Numbered from the stretch's first letter, positions 20,301-29,667 are shown. The stretch: 64,000 nucleotides of DNA from Closterium sp. Naga37s-1 (GCA_947471745.1 CANJKZ010000465.1:372001-436000), one strand, 5' to 3'. Notes: generated by a model not told the origin, from the sequence alone. Translations and numbers: made by a program.

Positions 20301-20845
20301 TACCCTCTCACCAATGGCCAGAAGCAATGGACCACGCCGTGATGCTGCACAACTTGCTTTCTTCGTCGTCACTACCGAACAACACATCACCGCATCTGCT
20401 GTGGACAGGAAAACTGGGCAGCACAAAAATGTTACGAGTCTTCGGCTGCATGGTACAGTACCGATCTCCATCTGCACGAGCAGGACGATTCTCTCAGCGC
20501 GCACAGTGGGGACTACACCTGGGCATCGAAAAACACTACAACGCATGGAAGATTTTCGACGCCGCGACAAAAGAAACAGTAGCAGCACATGATGTCATTT
20601 TCTACGAGCGGCTCACACTGCAGACGTACCTTGCCAACCTGGACGAAAACCGAGACCCCACAGGTGGCTTCCGTGGAGACCGAGCCTTCGCTTCGGCAGA
20701 AAACGAAGCTGACTGGGACAAGCAAAACGTGGAAGGAGCCTCGGAAGAAGCCAGACCCCTCCCCTACTGCTCCGTCAACGTACCAATGGACGACGAAAAA
20801 CCCACGCGAAAGCATCAACGCCGACGCCTACTACCATTTCACTGA
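17303..20845 (+). CDS. Copia D gag-protease-integrase
   Basis: The ATG at 17303 lies 55 bases after the LTR and opens MATQKERSNSNGSQG. The gag core (about residues 130-340) includes FDGKDFFTWSFEFELMMEG. A CCHC zinc knuckle, CHICKTLGHPRTHC, lies at about 373-386. The protease site at about 490 reads FLDSCCGQHM, where families of this type have DSG or DTG, so the catalytic triplet seems mutated. A seven-residue AAETTSA unit repeats eleven times (about 660-740). GAG pre-integrase begins WHARMGHPSN (about 808). Integrase residues are YSDILYN, FQSDGGGEY and GVAERMNRT (about 880-981). The frame ends in TGA 260 bases into the RT leader. Confidence 0.9.
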   Translation: MATQKERSNSNGSQGTTPTPPPASGLQTEEGTATRPRATSTETPANQPANFDQSMMEKFFSFMSFYEQHQQSAPAQSHNSNNNGATPMSLDGSSYARGNQQQQPTFAPYERGSISFMPHPQPSPGQEKPLDALQVQSQFAHVLKMQTSRPFDGKDFFTWSFEFELMMEGAQILGFFNGSLPYPTNGTQYEKQQYTYQSMMAYTILLRNITPSQQQNIRSYRGYGNSAEFAYNHLKSLYQATDSVNQSRLMAQLTTVEMKPGKKGMAYISRCRELRDKLLRCGGSISEDAFVTVIIGGLGPQWRATKAILRAHGRISEAALCAEIHAEQQDMDLQEERHKRKTSAPEFAFHTQRRYNNNNNNRQQQPKPVPPFCHICKTLGHPRTHCPNRQQSTTPQRQLRPSSNQVASTQANPSTQIQASTTSTGQPAQGARNIVSCMARLSDSCITGSPPYYSPEEQLDERTPHRETLEPNPTYAAIAQSEPSGKDPWFLDSCCGQHMCSSGRFVQREYQLQREVVITVANNQNLRTRRQGVVQLQSRETNVILQMSKVLIAEGLGYNLLSVSQLMAKGIHLEADSTTQEFKLYHGRGGLYIGKAILKINVFVLDFVPDLGTADSDAIVNFTNWTHPPDLDPDFSPGGFWYSHTIPETERTRALATIQHAAETTSAAAETTPAAAETTSAAAETTSAAAETTSAAAETTSAAAETTSAAAETTSAAAETTSAAAETTSAAAETTSAAAGTSTGTAGTSTPVAGLSTAPLLDDTPPTPAQQLNPTRREVHRSANVTAGFYSNSDLYRRSPGHRADESTWHARMGHPSNTVLNNTIRAGVLDKDSLLLTDGRELQRVRGTCFTCPEADLPHQPFASHHNPSAPAYAPLEKVYSDILYNREPGQNAYNYTITFIDAATRYVWHLNLPSKDMAFEAFVAWLPVAERESGVKLKSFQSDGGGEYTSQKFKQYLAERGIKRLISLPYAHQQQGVAERMNRTLQNTMRKLLRGMRLPSHQWPEAMDHAVMLHNLLSSSSLPNNTSPHLLWTGKLGSTKMLRVFGCMVQYRSPSARAGRFSQRAQWGLHLGIEKHYNAWKIFDAATKETVAAHDVIFYERLTLQTYLANLDENRDPTGGFRGDRAFASAENEADWDKQNVEGASEEARPLPYCSVNVPMDDEKPTRKHQRRRLLPFH
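19281..19520 (+). repeat. 21-bp in-frame tandem repeat in Copia D
   Basis: The unit GCAGCAGAGACAACGTCGGCA repeats eleven times without losing frame and encodes AAETTSA. It lies between protease and integrase. The second unit carries Pro in place of Ser. Confidence 0.9.
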
Positions 20846-22637
20846 CAACGGTTACGTTACACCTGCACAAGTCAACACCGACGAAGCAGAACGCGTAGGA
20901 CCTAATTTCGCACCTGATCCAGAAGCGGGAGACGAAGCAGTTTATCCCGAGGACACTTCACTCCCCCGCTACACACAGAGTGGACTCCAAATCCTTGGTC
21001 TCGTCACCGCAGTTCACGGCGCAGCCATTCCCAAAGAGCCTGCGACAGTTCAGCAGGCTCTGGGGGGGGAGCATAAGGAAAAATGGCGCGAAGCCATGGA
21101 CAAGGAACTGAAGGCACTGGAGGAACGCAACACGTGGAAAGTAGTTCCCATCGGCGTAGTACGGAACAAGACCATTCTCACCGGAAAGTGGGTCTTCCGT
21201 GTGAAGACAAAAGCTGACGGCACCATCGACAAATTTAAGGCGCGCTGGGTCGTACGCGGTTTCGACCAAGAGCACGGACGCGACTTCACCGAAACCTTCG
21301 CTCCGGTCAGCCGCCACACCTCACTACGCATTCTCCTCGCAATCGCCGCCATGAAGAAGAAGAAGCTGCGGCAAATCGACGTCGCGAACGCGTTTCTCTA
21401 CGCACCCGTTGACGCAGAAATTTTCGTGGAACTACCGCACGGTACCAACGGGGAGCCGAACCAGGTCTGTCAACTGCTGAAGTCGCTCTACGGGATTAAG
21501 CAAGCTCCGCGGCTATGGCAGCAGTATCTGCACGCCCGCCTCATCCGCATCGGCTTCAAGCAATTACCTCACGATCAGGGGATGTACCGACTCACGAAAG
21601 GCGCAGACTACATCCTGCTAATCGTCTACGTAGACGATCTCCTTTACATCGGCTCAACTGACGGCATCACTACCTGGTTTGAAGGGGAGCTGCAGCAAGA
21701 TCTCACGCTCACGGTCTCATCTACCGTTACTCAGTACCTCGGGCTCAACATCCGGGAAGAGGAAGATGCGATCTACCTCAGCGCCGCGAAATACGCCGAC
21801 ACCATTGCCAAGCGCTTCATACTTACACCAACCGCCATCTCTACACCGTACCGCTACACGTCAGGCAACAACAAGGAAGGCCCCGTTCTACTCAAGCCCG
21901 CCGGCATACGCGACTACCAGAGAAAGCTGGGCTGCCTTCTCTTCGCAGCTGTTACCTGCCGTCCAGACCTATCGTACTCTGCAAGCCAACTCGCAACCTA
22001 CCTCAAGAGGCCCGAAGCGGAACACCTAGTGGAACTCGACCGCGCTCTTCACTACCTCGTTAGCACCTCAACAATCGGCCTAACCTACCACAAGAACGCA
22101 ACCACACCGACTAAGTTAATCGGCTACGTCGACGCCGATCACGCTGGCGACTCCGACAACAGGCGTTCGCGCACCGGCTACGTCTACCGCCTCGAACCTA
22201 TCGGACCTATCTCTTGGCAGTCGAGCAAGCAGGAATTAATCGCTCTCTCGTCAGCTGAAGCAGAATATATTGCACTCTGCTCAGCCACCAAGGAAGGACT
22301 TTACCTTCGCGAGCTGCTGGAAGAAGCGAAGTTAGCTGAGTTACCCAACTTCACCCTGTTCTGCGACAACCAGTCGGCAATTCGCATCGCCAACAAGAAC
22401 GGCTTCGCGAACAGGACGAAACACATTGCCCTACGCTACTTCTTCGTGAAGGACGAAATCGAGAAGGGGAGACTCGAGCTGTCATACTGCCCCACGACCG
22501 AGATGGCAGCTGACTACTTGACCAAGAAGCTCGGGAAGCAGAAGTTTGAGTACTGCATGCTGCTGACTGGACAGAGCCACGTCACCAGCAGCGACACTCC
22601 AGAAGCGAAGGGGAGTGTTGGAAACAATCAGTCTTAA
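20589..22637 (+). CDS. Copia D reverse transcriptase-RNase H
   Basis: This frame is offset by one base from the upstream gag-integrase frame. The similarity to Copia starts near 20800 (ESINADAYYHFTDNGYVTPAQ), so the first part of the frame is probably not translated as such. RT reads TGKWVFRVKTKADGTIDKFKARWVVRGF, the Asp in QIDVANAFLYA, SLYGIKQAPRLW, and IVYVDDLLYIG with the active-site Asp pair. RNase H supplies YVDADHAGD, SSAEAEYIAL and FCDNQSAIRIA, and the end ADYLTKKLGKQKFEYC. Translation of both frames would need one indel or a +1 frameshift near the five-A run at about 20797-20803. Confidence 0.9.
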   Translation: MMSFSTSGSHCRRTLPTWTKTETPQVASVETEPSLRQKTKLTGTSKTWKEPRKKPDPSPTAPSTYQWTTKNPRESINADAYYHFTDNGYVTPAQVNTDEAERVGPNFAPDPEAGDEAVYPEDTSLPRYTQSGLQILGLVTAVHGAAIPKEPATVQQALGGEHKEKWREAMDKELKALEERNTWKVVPIGVVRNKTILTGKWVFRVKTKADGTIDKFKARWVVRGFDQEHGRDFTETFAPVSRHTSLRILLAIAAMKKKKLRQIDVANAFLYAPVDAEIFVELPHGTNGEPNQVCQLLKSLYGIKQAPRLWQQYLHARLIRIGFKQLPHDQGMYRLTKGADYILLIVYVDDLLYIGSTDGITTWFEGELQQDLTLTVSSTVTQYLGLNIREEEDAIYLSAAKYADTIAKRFILTPTAISTPYRYTSGNNKEGPVLLKPAGIRDYQRKLGCLLFAAVTCRPDLSYSASQLATYLKRPEAEHLVELDRALHYLVSTSTIGLTYHKNATTPTKLIGYVDADHAGDSDNRRSRTGYVYRLEPIGPISWQSSKQELIALSSAEAEYIALCSATKEGLYLRELLEEAKLAELPNFTLFCDNQSAIRIANKNGFANRTKHIALRYFFVKDEIEKGRLELSYCPTTEMAADYLTKKLGKQKFEYCMLLTGQSHVTSSDTPEAKGSVGNNQS

Positions 22638-23062
22638 GCGCCTCTGTCGTGTCGAAACACCAAGACACAAGCGAAGCAAAGCATATCGAGGCACCAGCGA
22701 GTCAACCCTCGGAGGTTGAAGTAACCGCTGGAGGTTACGCGAAAGTCAAAGGTCAGCGACCTTTGACCTGACAAGTACAGCGCGACAGCAAGGACACACA
22801 ACTGACTCGCTACAGAGCAGTTGCCCGAGTCGTCACTGTATCGAACCGCAACAGCAACAGTAAAAGTAGTTACAACCGTGTCTCTTCGTATTCCTTGTAC
22901 TCTTATATAATCTTGTATCTCTTTGCTTTAATCAATCTACTTTGCCCTCACATACTAGCGCAAGGTGGTTCATAATCTCCTTAATTAACGCTTCCGCTAT
23001 TACAACAACTCTACCCAGAGTTCACCCCTGCAAAGATCCTAAGGGCTTTTCTCAGCCCAACA
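22616..23062 (+). repeat. 3' LTR of Copia D (447 bp)
   Basis: Starts TGTTGGAAACAATC and ends CCCAACA, preceded by a purine-rich tract. Followed by the target duplication ACAAC. Confidence 0.93.
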
Positions 23063-23067
23063 ACAAC

Positions 23068-23532
23068 AACACTGGAAGGGTGCATGCATGGCACACGAGG
23101 AGACGAGAGTGTTGCCTTGCCCAACCTGTTCCCAATCTGATGGGTTTGGCTGGTGCGTTGCTGCGGATCGGAACTGTCAAAGGAATCGTGCGAAGGCTGG
23201 AAAAAGACACGGGGAAAAAAACCCACGGGGAAAAAAATCCCCGGGAACGGGAACAACCCCCCCCCCCCCCCCACACACACCCCCCTCTAAAAACGCGTCA
23301 GTCAGGGCAAGCCTCGATATTCATCTTGATGCTTCAGGGAAGAACACCACGGCCAACCTGAATGTCCGTATAACAACATCCTGATTGTTGTTCAGGGCAT
23401 TTCATATAACAACATCCTGAGACCACAAGCTTAAAATTGACACTATTCTGAAATTACAGGGCAAATTCAAAACTGCATCCTGATTTCAGGGTAATCAGGA
23501 TGTTTTGCCCTGATAACGTGGGGTGGGGCCTG
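23068..23532. mobile_element. hAT-like element copy 2, right arm
   Basis: After Copia D the sequence follows copy 1 to its end: a G/A then C-rich run (23215-23285), CAGGGCAAGCCTCGATATTCATC, TTCTGAAATTACAGGGCAAATT, and CAGGATGTTTTGCCCTGATAAC. It ends GGGGCCTG. The next eight bases (GTTGCATA) match six of eight bases before the left end at 7631 (GATGCAGA), compatible with an old 8-bp duplication. Confidence 0.65.
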
Positions 23533-23540
23533 GTTGCATA

Positions 23541-23677
23541 AAGCAAGCTTTCACAATTGGGTTTTTTTTTTAATATCAGGGTCCAAAACTGAAACATTCT
23601 GAAACTAAATACCGTAGTCTGACTGCGTCATCAGCCCTGAAGGGGAATGAAACCATTGGAGAGCATGCCCTGCCTGC
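23541..23677. other. IMPL1 3' flank or 3' UTR
   Basis: About 140 bp between the hAT-like element and the IMPL1 stop codon. It includes a T-rich run (23562-23573) and no coding sequence. On the minus strand this is immediately downstream of IMPL1, so it probably holds the 3' UTR; I cannot place the poly(A) site. Confidence 0.4.
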
Positions 23678-26600
23678 CTAAACATCAGATTCGTAGTCTG
23701 CTGGTTTGAACCAGTGGGAGAAGTCAAAGCCATCAGCGATGAGCCCCATGGTGGTCGGGGCGATAGTGGCCAGCATCTGAGGTTGCACACAGCACACCGA
23801 GTGCACAGAGGCAGGACAAGAGCCAGGCACAACAGGCAACTCAACCATCAAGACACGGGTTGCCTACCTGGTCGTACAAGGGAAGCTGCTGAACAGAAGA
23901 AAGGCTCCACGAGACACGGGTAGCCTACCTGGTCATGCAGGGGGCCGTTGGTGATGAGCACGGAGCGGTCAAAGACGGAGAAGTCACCCCCGTCCATGCG
24001 CGTCACCCTCGCACCCGCCTCCTCTGCTATCTGCACCCACCGCACCACCCACCACTTGTTAGAGTTCTGTTTAAGGTTGAGATTTTAATGTGAAAGTGTG
24101 ATTCTGGTTTTGGAAACAGTGGGTATATCTCGATGAGCTAGGAGTGCGGGGGTTGGCTGGGAGCTTGCCAAGATTATTGTCCCCCACTTATAGGTTGGGT
24201 TGGAGAAATAATTTGGGGCTCCCATAATCTTGGTCCTCTAACACTCCACAAACCTAGCCTTTTGGCCCAAACATTTTGCCCAAGGGTGGAGGAAAAAGCC
24301 GACTTGGGTAAGAACCACAGTTGTACACCCAAACCGAGATGGGGTGCTTAACACTACTCAAGCCAACTAGGCTATACAGGAAAAATGGAATAGAGGGATT
24401 CTTACATTACCAGTGCGCTCGCCACACCAGTGCTTGGCCGTAGTTAGGTGGAGTGGGAGGTGGAAGGCATGCGGGGTGAGTACGAGGCACAGCCATGGGG
24501 AAGGGTGGAGGGGCATTGGGAGAGGTACATACGAGGACGCCAGCAGCCATGTCCCAGGGCTTGAGGCGGAACTCCCAGAAGGCGTCCACCACTCCCAGTG
24601 CCACGTGACACATGTCCACTGCTGCTGCTCCCAACCGCCGCACTCCCTGCCATGCCCCCACACATGGCACGCAAGGCATGGTCGCATGGTGGGAGCGGGG
24701 GAGGGCGGTGCAGTAAGAGGGAGGGAGAAGGGAGGAGGGGGAGTGAGCACATGGTACATGGGTTGCTGCATTCCCACCTCACTGGCCGCACATGGCACGT
24801 ACAGGTAGCGAATGCACATCTGGTGATAAGGCATTTTCACCTTGGCATGGCACAGCACAGCACGGCACAGCACGGCACGCACGGCACGGCACGGCATACC
24901 CTGCTGACGTCAGTGAAGTGCTTGAAGAGGTCGATGTTAGCGGCCCACGCAGCATCGTGCTCATACCCAAACCCCGTCACCAGCAGCGATTGCTCCACCT
25001 GCCCGCACACACAACAGTGGCGGGAGGGCGTGAGGAAGGCAGATGTGCAGTGCGCACGTGTTATGTTAGGGGTGGCAGCAGGAGAGGCAGGAGTTCAAGA
25101 GGAGGGGGAAGTCAAGGATGCACAGGTGGCAAGAGTAACGAGGGTTGGCAGTGGGTTGGATGCAGGAGGGAGAGGGTGTGAGGAGACGTTGACGTGCAGG
25201 CAGGCTTGGCACATGGAGGGATGCGGCAGGAGAGCAGGTAGAATGGCGTTTTGCTGAAGAGGGCGTGATGAGACAGCGATTTGGACAGCAGTGGTTGAAA
25301 AGGCAGAGTGGTGACTGGCGGAGGGCTCATGCAGGGGTGAAAGCAGGAAGGGCATGTGTGCATGTGGCAAGAGGCATGTGGGGAGCGTAGAACAGGAGAG
25401 GGGGGCGTGGGATGGAGGTAGGGAGGGGGGAAGCACCTTGGCGGTGGTGCTGGCATGGATGGGATGGCCGTTACAGAAGGCTCCTCCACCTGACATGAGA
25501 GGCATGAGAGGCATGAGAGGCATGAGAGGCATGAGAGGCATGAGAGGCATGACAGGCATGACAGGCATGAGAGGCATGAGAGGCATGAAAGGCATGAGAG
25601 GCATGAGAGGCATGAGAGGCATGAGAGGCATGAGAGGCATGAGAGGCATGACAGGCATGACAGGCATGAGAGGCATGAGAGGCATGAAAGGCATGAGAGG
25701 CATGAGAGGCATGAGAGGCATGAGAGGCATGACAGGCATGACAGGCATGAGAGGCATGAGAGGCATGAAAGGCATGAGAGGCATGAGAGGCATGACAGGC
25801 ATGACAGGCATGAGAGGCATGAGAGGCATGAGAGGCATGACAGGCATGAGAGGCATGACAGGCATGAGAGGCATGAGAGGCATGAGAGGCATGAGAGGTA
25901 TGAGAGGCATGAGAGGCATGAGAGGCATGAAAGGCATGAAAGGCGTGGCAAGTACGGCACGAGCGGTGACGAGACAGGGAGCGGACGAGGCAGCATGAAG
26001 CAAGGGATTTCGGCGGATGCCTCATGGGCGTGGCAGCTGGTGCACTCCCCCTGGCAGTTCCTGGGTACAGCCCCATGACGCCCCACGTGATGATGGTGAT
26101 GGCCGCACGGCGGGCTACAGTGGGAGCGCGAGCAAGCACACATGCAGCACGCAGGGCGTGGCAGGGCAGCAGCGCACCTGAGGAAGCAGTGAAGGTGCGT
26201 GTGACCCAGCAGTGCGGCCCTCCTGCAAACTCCACCTGGTAGGGTGGCGTGGTGGGTGGGCAGGACAGTGCAGGGCACATGTGGCAGGTCATTTGACACG
26301 GCAAGGCAAGGCATGAGGCAGCGGTAGCAGCGATGGCAGCACAGGCATGCAGCGAGGCAGTGGGGTGTGTGGCCAAACAGGGCGAGTGACACGACAACCT
26401 TGGTGCACCTCGCGTCTTCCCTACCTTGGCAGCCTTGTGAGCTGCACGCCACACATCACGGGAATGTACTGCACCACCTCTCCCTGCCACCAACGCCACC
26501 CCAGCCCTTGCACTGTACCAGGTCACATGGCAAAGGCAGCTCGCCTGTATGCATGCGTTGCCATCAGCACTGTGCCATCCCGGCTATGTGGGAATTGATG

Positions 26601-29385
26601 CTCACAACGCTAGCATTTTTACGCTTGATGCTATTCGCAGCGCATGACACTTCACGCTCGGCATTCTGAATGTTTCGTGCAGACTGAATGGAAGAAGAAT
26701 GCGTGGATCTCGGGATGTGCAGATTGTGCTATGGGAGTGCATAGCAGCATGCATCGCCACAGCACACTGCCACAGCACTGCTGTGCAGCTGCCAGCACGT
26801 GGCGTGGTGCATGGCTGTCCCCATTCACGCAGGCTGGCAGTGGGAGCATAGCAGCAGCAACACCACGCACAGCCACATGCACGAGCCCTTGCATCGCCAT
26901 GCGAGGGCCCTGCCTTGCTCTCCCAGCAGCCATGCCCCCAGCGCGCTAGCAGCACGTGGCCGCGCACAGCATGCCAAGCCCGGGCTGCATGCATGTGCTG
27001 CGCCCTCCACCCTTGCACAACCCCACCCGCGGTGCAGGCAGCACAGAGGGTGCCCAGCCAGCTGCACTTAATGCGCGCCTGCAATGCCCCGGGCGCAGCC
27101 CCACACACTCCATGCGAGGCCCTGGCTCGGCGAGCGGTGGGTCGTGGCCGGTGCACACCCCACAAGGCAGCAGTGCAGGCAAGCACGTGGCAGGCATGGG
27201 CAGGTCAGCGCACTGCGTGGGCACTGAGCACATGCGTGGCAGCGTGCACAGCATGTGCCGAGGGCGGGGTGCTCCCACTCTCCCGCACGTGCCGTGCTGC
27301 CTTGCACCCTAGCCTTGCCGTGATGCCTGCCACCCCACACGCATGCCCTGCCTGCTGCACTGCGCTCACACCTGCATGCTGCGTTGCCCAGCACACCACT
27401 GGTGCACCTGTGTGCCTGGGAGAGGGGAAGAGACGCCAGCAGCTCAATTCTCATCCCATCACGACTCCTCCACTCGGCCCTTCCCCCCCTTGCTCCCTCC
27501 CGCCACCTGCTGCTCTTCTCATCGTGCGTCGCACTTTACCGCTCCCCTCGTGCACGCATGGGCCACGCATCGCATGGCCTTGCCAGGAATGAGCGGCGGA
27601 CCTCAAGGCGTGCAGCACAAGGCACAATAGCAGGCCGCCCCGCTCACGCGTGCATAGTCTCCCCACCCACTGGCACCACTCACAGTACGCCTCACACCCC
27701 CTTGGCCCTGCCATGACACCACGCGTGCGGTGGTGACCACCCCACCCCACCAGCCCGCCGCTGCCATGGGCGCACCGCCTCCCCGGGCACAGCGCCCGCA
27801 CGCTCACACCCGCTGCGCACGCAGAGGCCTGCCCGCCGTGCCCTGTCCTGCCTTCCCCTCCCCTGCCCTGACCGCACACCACTGTGCCCGCATGTGCGGT
27901 CCCACGGACAGTGCCACTGTGAGCGTCGCACCCGCACCTGGTCCCATTCCTACGTGCTGCTCTCTCTGCCTTCAGCCCATCACAAGTGCTCGTGGGACCA
28001 GTGTGTGGTGCGTGCGATGCGAGGGAACGAGGGAGTTGGAATGCAGAGGAGGGAGGACGGGGGCCCAGAGAAGAAACAAATGGGAAAGTGAGGGCTGAGC
28101 GGAAAGGGGGGGTAGAGGGGAAGCAGGGTGGAGGGACAGTGCAATGCGGGAGCAGGGAGGCGGGGGGGAGCGCGGAGGGTGACTCACGACGCAGGCGGCG
28201 ACGGGTTTGCCTCGGAAGAGCACGGCGACTGAGGTGGCGAAGGACGGGTACCCGTGGGCGAAGTTGGTCGTGCCGTCTGGGGTCAGGGACACGAGGGGAG
28301 AGGGGCATGTGAGGCGAGGGGCATGTGAGGCGAGGGGCATGTGAGGCGAGGGGCAGAGTCATGAATGAGAATGCTGGGGTGATAAGCCCAAGTGCAGGCA
28401 CCATGGGTGGCACGTGGGGAGGCCAGAGGGCGGACGTACCGAGGGGGTCGATGCACCAGAGGAAGGGCGAGGCGGAGTCCCCAATGACTCCGCCCTCCTC
28501 CCCCAGCAGCAGGTGCGTGGGGAAGCGCCGCAGGATCTCCGCCACCACCGCCTCCTCGCTCTCGCGGTCCGTGCTGCGCGCCGCGCCGCGCGCAGGGGAA
28601 GGGGGTTTGGGGGTTATAACTTACACAGAGCAACGGCTCTCAAGCTAATAAGACATATAGGGGTTTAGTGCGAAGTTCCGGGAAGAGGGGTGGTGGTTGA
28701 GGGAGAGAGACGAGGAGGGCGGCGTGCGCCGGGCAGGTGCGGGCAGAGCAGGAAATGAACGCGCTACGGGGTGGGCGCGGCGGCGCTCACTTGGTGACGA
28801 GGTCCGTGGCGCCCTTGTACGTGATGTCGCGCGGCTTGTCCAGCGCCGCCATGATCACCTGCGCACGCACACGCGCACGCCGCAACGAGTGAGTGCACCA
28901 TCGCATCGCGCACGCGCACTGCGCGCATCGCATCGCATGTGAACCCCGCCATGCCTCCGCTGATTGCCCTCCCCGCGCAATCCGCGCTCGGTATCACCGG
29001 ACGCATCTCCCCACATCATCGCGCACCTGCCGCTTTACCCATCGCCGTTTTTCTTTCGCCCCGACCCCGACTCCTGCCATTCCCCATTACTCCCCCGACT
29101 GACCGCAGCGCCCTTGTTTGCAGCAGCCTCCGCCGCCGCGAGCAGGTCCGCCACGGGCACAGACGGCGCCGCCTCCGCCGCCACTCGTGGTGACGCCACT
29201 GACGCCGTCACGATTGTCGGCATGCGCGCCAATGCGCGGTGAGAGACGTGTGCAATGCGGCGGGACGACACGAGGTCAGGTGCACAGACGCTACTGTGGG
29301 GCAATGCGGCGATAGAGGAGGCGAGACGAGGGAGAGCCAGACGAGACAGGCGCGAGGCCACGACGTTGGAAGAGATCAGCGCCAT
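23678..29385 (-). CDS. IMPL1: Myo-inositol monophosphatase-like protein, IMPL1 type (10 exons, 365 aa)
   Basis: Minus-strand exons with GT-AG introns: 29385-29104, 28858-28791, 28573-28440, 28276-28188, 26235-26178, 25489-25437, 24998-24900, 24646-24533, 24030-23929 and 23776-23678. All phases agree and the sum is 1098 nt. The family is Mg-dependent inositol-phosphate phosphatases; plant IMPL1 is plastid-targeted and of similar length (about 370 aa). Residues 1-55 are rich in Ala, Ser and Arg with few acids, like a transit peptide. Metal-site motifs are LLLGEEGG (141-145), WCIDPLDGTTNF (156-167) and KPWDMAAG (291-297). VEFAGGPHCWVTRTF, LLVTGFGYEHD, GVRRLGAAAVDMCHVALG and TRMDGGDFSVFDRSVL also match IMPL1. 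The gene looks intact and is the only protein-coding host gene I can recognise. Substrate preference cannot be read from sequence. Exon 1's donor (GTCAGT) is the weakest splice site. Confidence 0.93.
24840..24893. repeat. Short GCACGGCACAGCACG repeat in an IMPL1 intron
   Basis: Tandem copies of a CACGGCA/CACAGCA motif lie just inside the intron after the exon that encodes LLVTGFGYEHD, starting a few bases from its GTATGC donor. Confidence 0.7.
25492..25946. repeat. 9-bp minisatellite (GGCATGAGA)n in IMPL1 intron 5
   Basis: About 50 tandem copies of GGCATGAGA with two variants, GGCATGACA and GGCATGAAA. The variants recur in an ordered way: blocks of six, six and then four GAGA-type units are each followed by two ACA, two AGA and one AAA unit, which gives higher-order units of 99, 99 and 81 bp. 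On the transcribed strand it reads (TCTCATGCC)n and runs to within a few bases of the 3' splice site of the exon at 25437-25489. The long reading frames across it are repeat by-products. Confidence 0.93.
26236..28187. other. IMPL1 intron 4 (1952 bp)
   Basis: The largest intron. It is GC-rich, with many GCATGC and GCACGTGGC-like words. Several reading frames exceed 190 codons, but none has recognisable domains and several overlap on both strands, so I regard them as chance frames in GC-rich DNA. I see no complete mobile element in it. Confidence 0.6.
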
Positions 29386-29474
29386 GTCGACGATGGACGC
29401 AGATGATAGAATCTTGTTGGGAGAAGGGCAATATCAACATTTTACAAGGACAGTACACTTAGCAAGAGAAGCAA
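29386..29474 (-). promoter_or_regulatory. Shared 5' region between IMPL1 and tRNA-Ser
   Basis: Only 89 bp separate the IMPL1 start codon from the tRNA 5' end, and the two point away from each other. No clear TATA box is visible for IMPL1. Its 5' UTR either is very short or extends through the tRNA on the opposite strand. Confidence 0.5.
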
Positions 29475-29556
29475 GCGTTCATGCCGGAGTGGTTAACGGG
29501 ACAGACTCGAAATCTGTTGAGCTCTGCCCGCGCAGGTTCGAATCCTGCTGAACGCG
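29475..29556 (+). tRNA. tRNA-Ser (anticodon CGA)
   Basis: The acceptor stem GCGTTCA pairs with TGAACGC, followed by discriminator G. The anticodon stem ACAGA/TCTGT encloses the loop CTCGAAA with anticodon CGA. A long variable arm (GAGCTCTGCCCGC region) and T arm GCAGG-TTCGAAT-CCTGC complete a class II serine tRNA of 82 nt. The B box GGTTCGAATCC is perfect. There is no intron and no encoded CCA. It would read UCG codons in the cytosol. Confidence 0.95.
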
Positions 29557-29576
29557 GTCGCAAAAGAACCTGCGTC

Positions 29577-29580
29577 TTTT
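29577..29580 (+). terminator. RNA polymerase III terminator of tRNA-Ser
   Basis: TTTT about 20 bases after the tRNA end. The arms AGAACC and GGTTCT around it could form a hairpin. Confidence 0.7.
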
Positions 29581-29667
29581 GGTTCTGGTGCTTGCGTTGA
29601 AGAGTAGTATATGTAGGTATGGTCATACGCGGATGACATCTATGGCGGTGTTCGCGAGCGCAACTAA

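Larger units (their letters stand above)
16820..23062 (+). mobile_element. Copia D, full-length and nearly intact
   Basis: LTRs of 428 bp (5') and 447 bp (3') start TGTTGGAAACAATCAG and end CAGCCCAACA. The target duplication ACAAC flanks it (16815-16819 and 23063-23067). The 5' LTR is followed at once by TGGTATCAGAGC, and GAAGCGAAGGGGAG precedes the 3' LTR. The interior encodes gag, zinc knuckle, protease, integrase, RT and RNase H. Two open frames overlap by 257 bp, where a single Copia frame would be expected. The LTRs are otherwise nearly identical, so insertion was recent. Confidence 0.95.

Noticed and set aside
16820-23062. Copia D as a functional intact element
   Set aside because: The frame break before RT and the changed protease motif argue against it, although few mutations are involved.
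24412-24460. Extra IMPL1 exon encoding NYGQALVWRAHW before a GTAATG donor
   Set aside because: The flanking exons join in phase (WDMAAGVL to IAEEAGA), matching the family, so this lies inside the intron.
25492-25946. Possible CRISPR array
   Set aside because: The repeats are contiguous 9-bp units with no spacers, in a eukaryotic intron.
25095-26452. Two long minus-strand frames (Met-Pro-Leu and Cys-Leu-Ser repeats, 302 and 446 codons)
   Set aside because: They arise from reading the 9-bp minisatellite and run over IMPL1 exon and intron borders in the wrong frame.
26602-27592. Several frames of about 100-225 codons in IMPL1 intron 4
   Set aside because: No domains, overlapping on both strands, GC-rich composition, and inside an intron whose borders are well supported.
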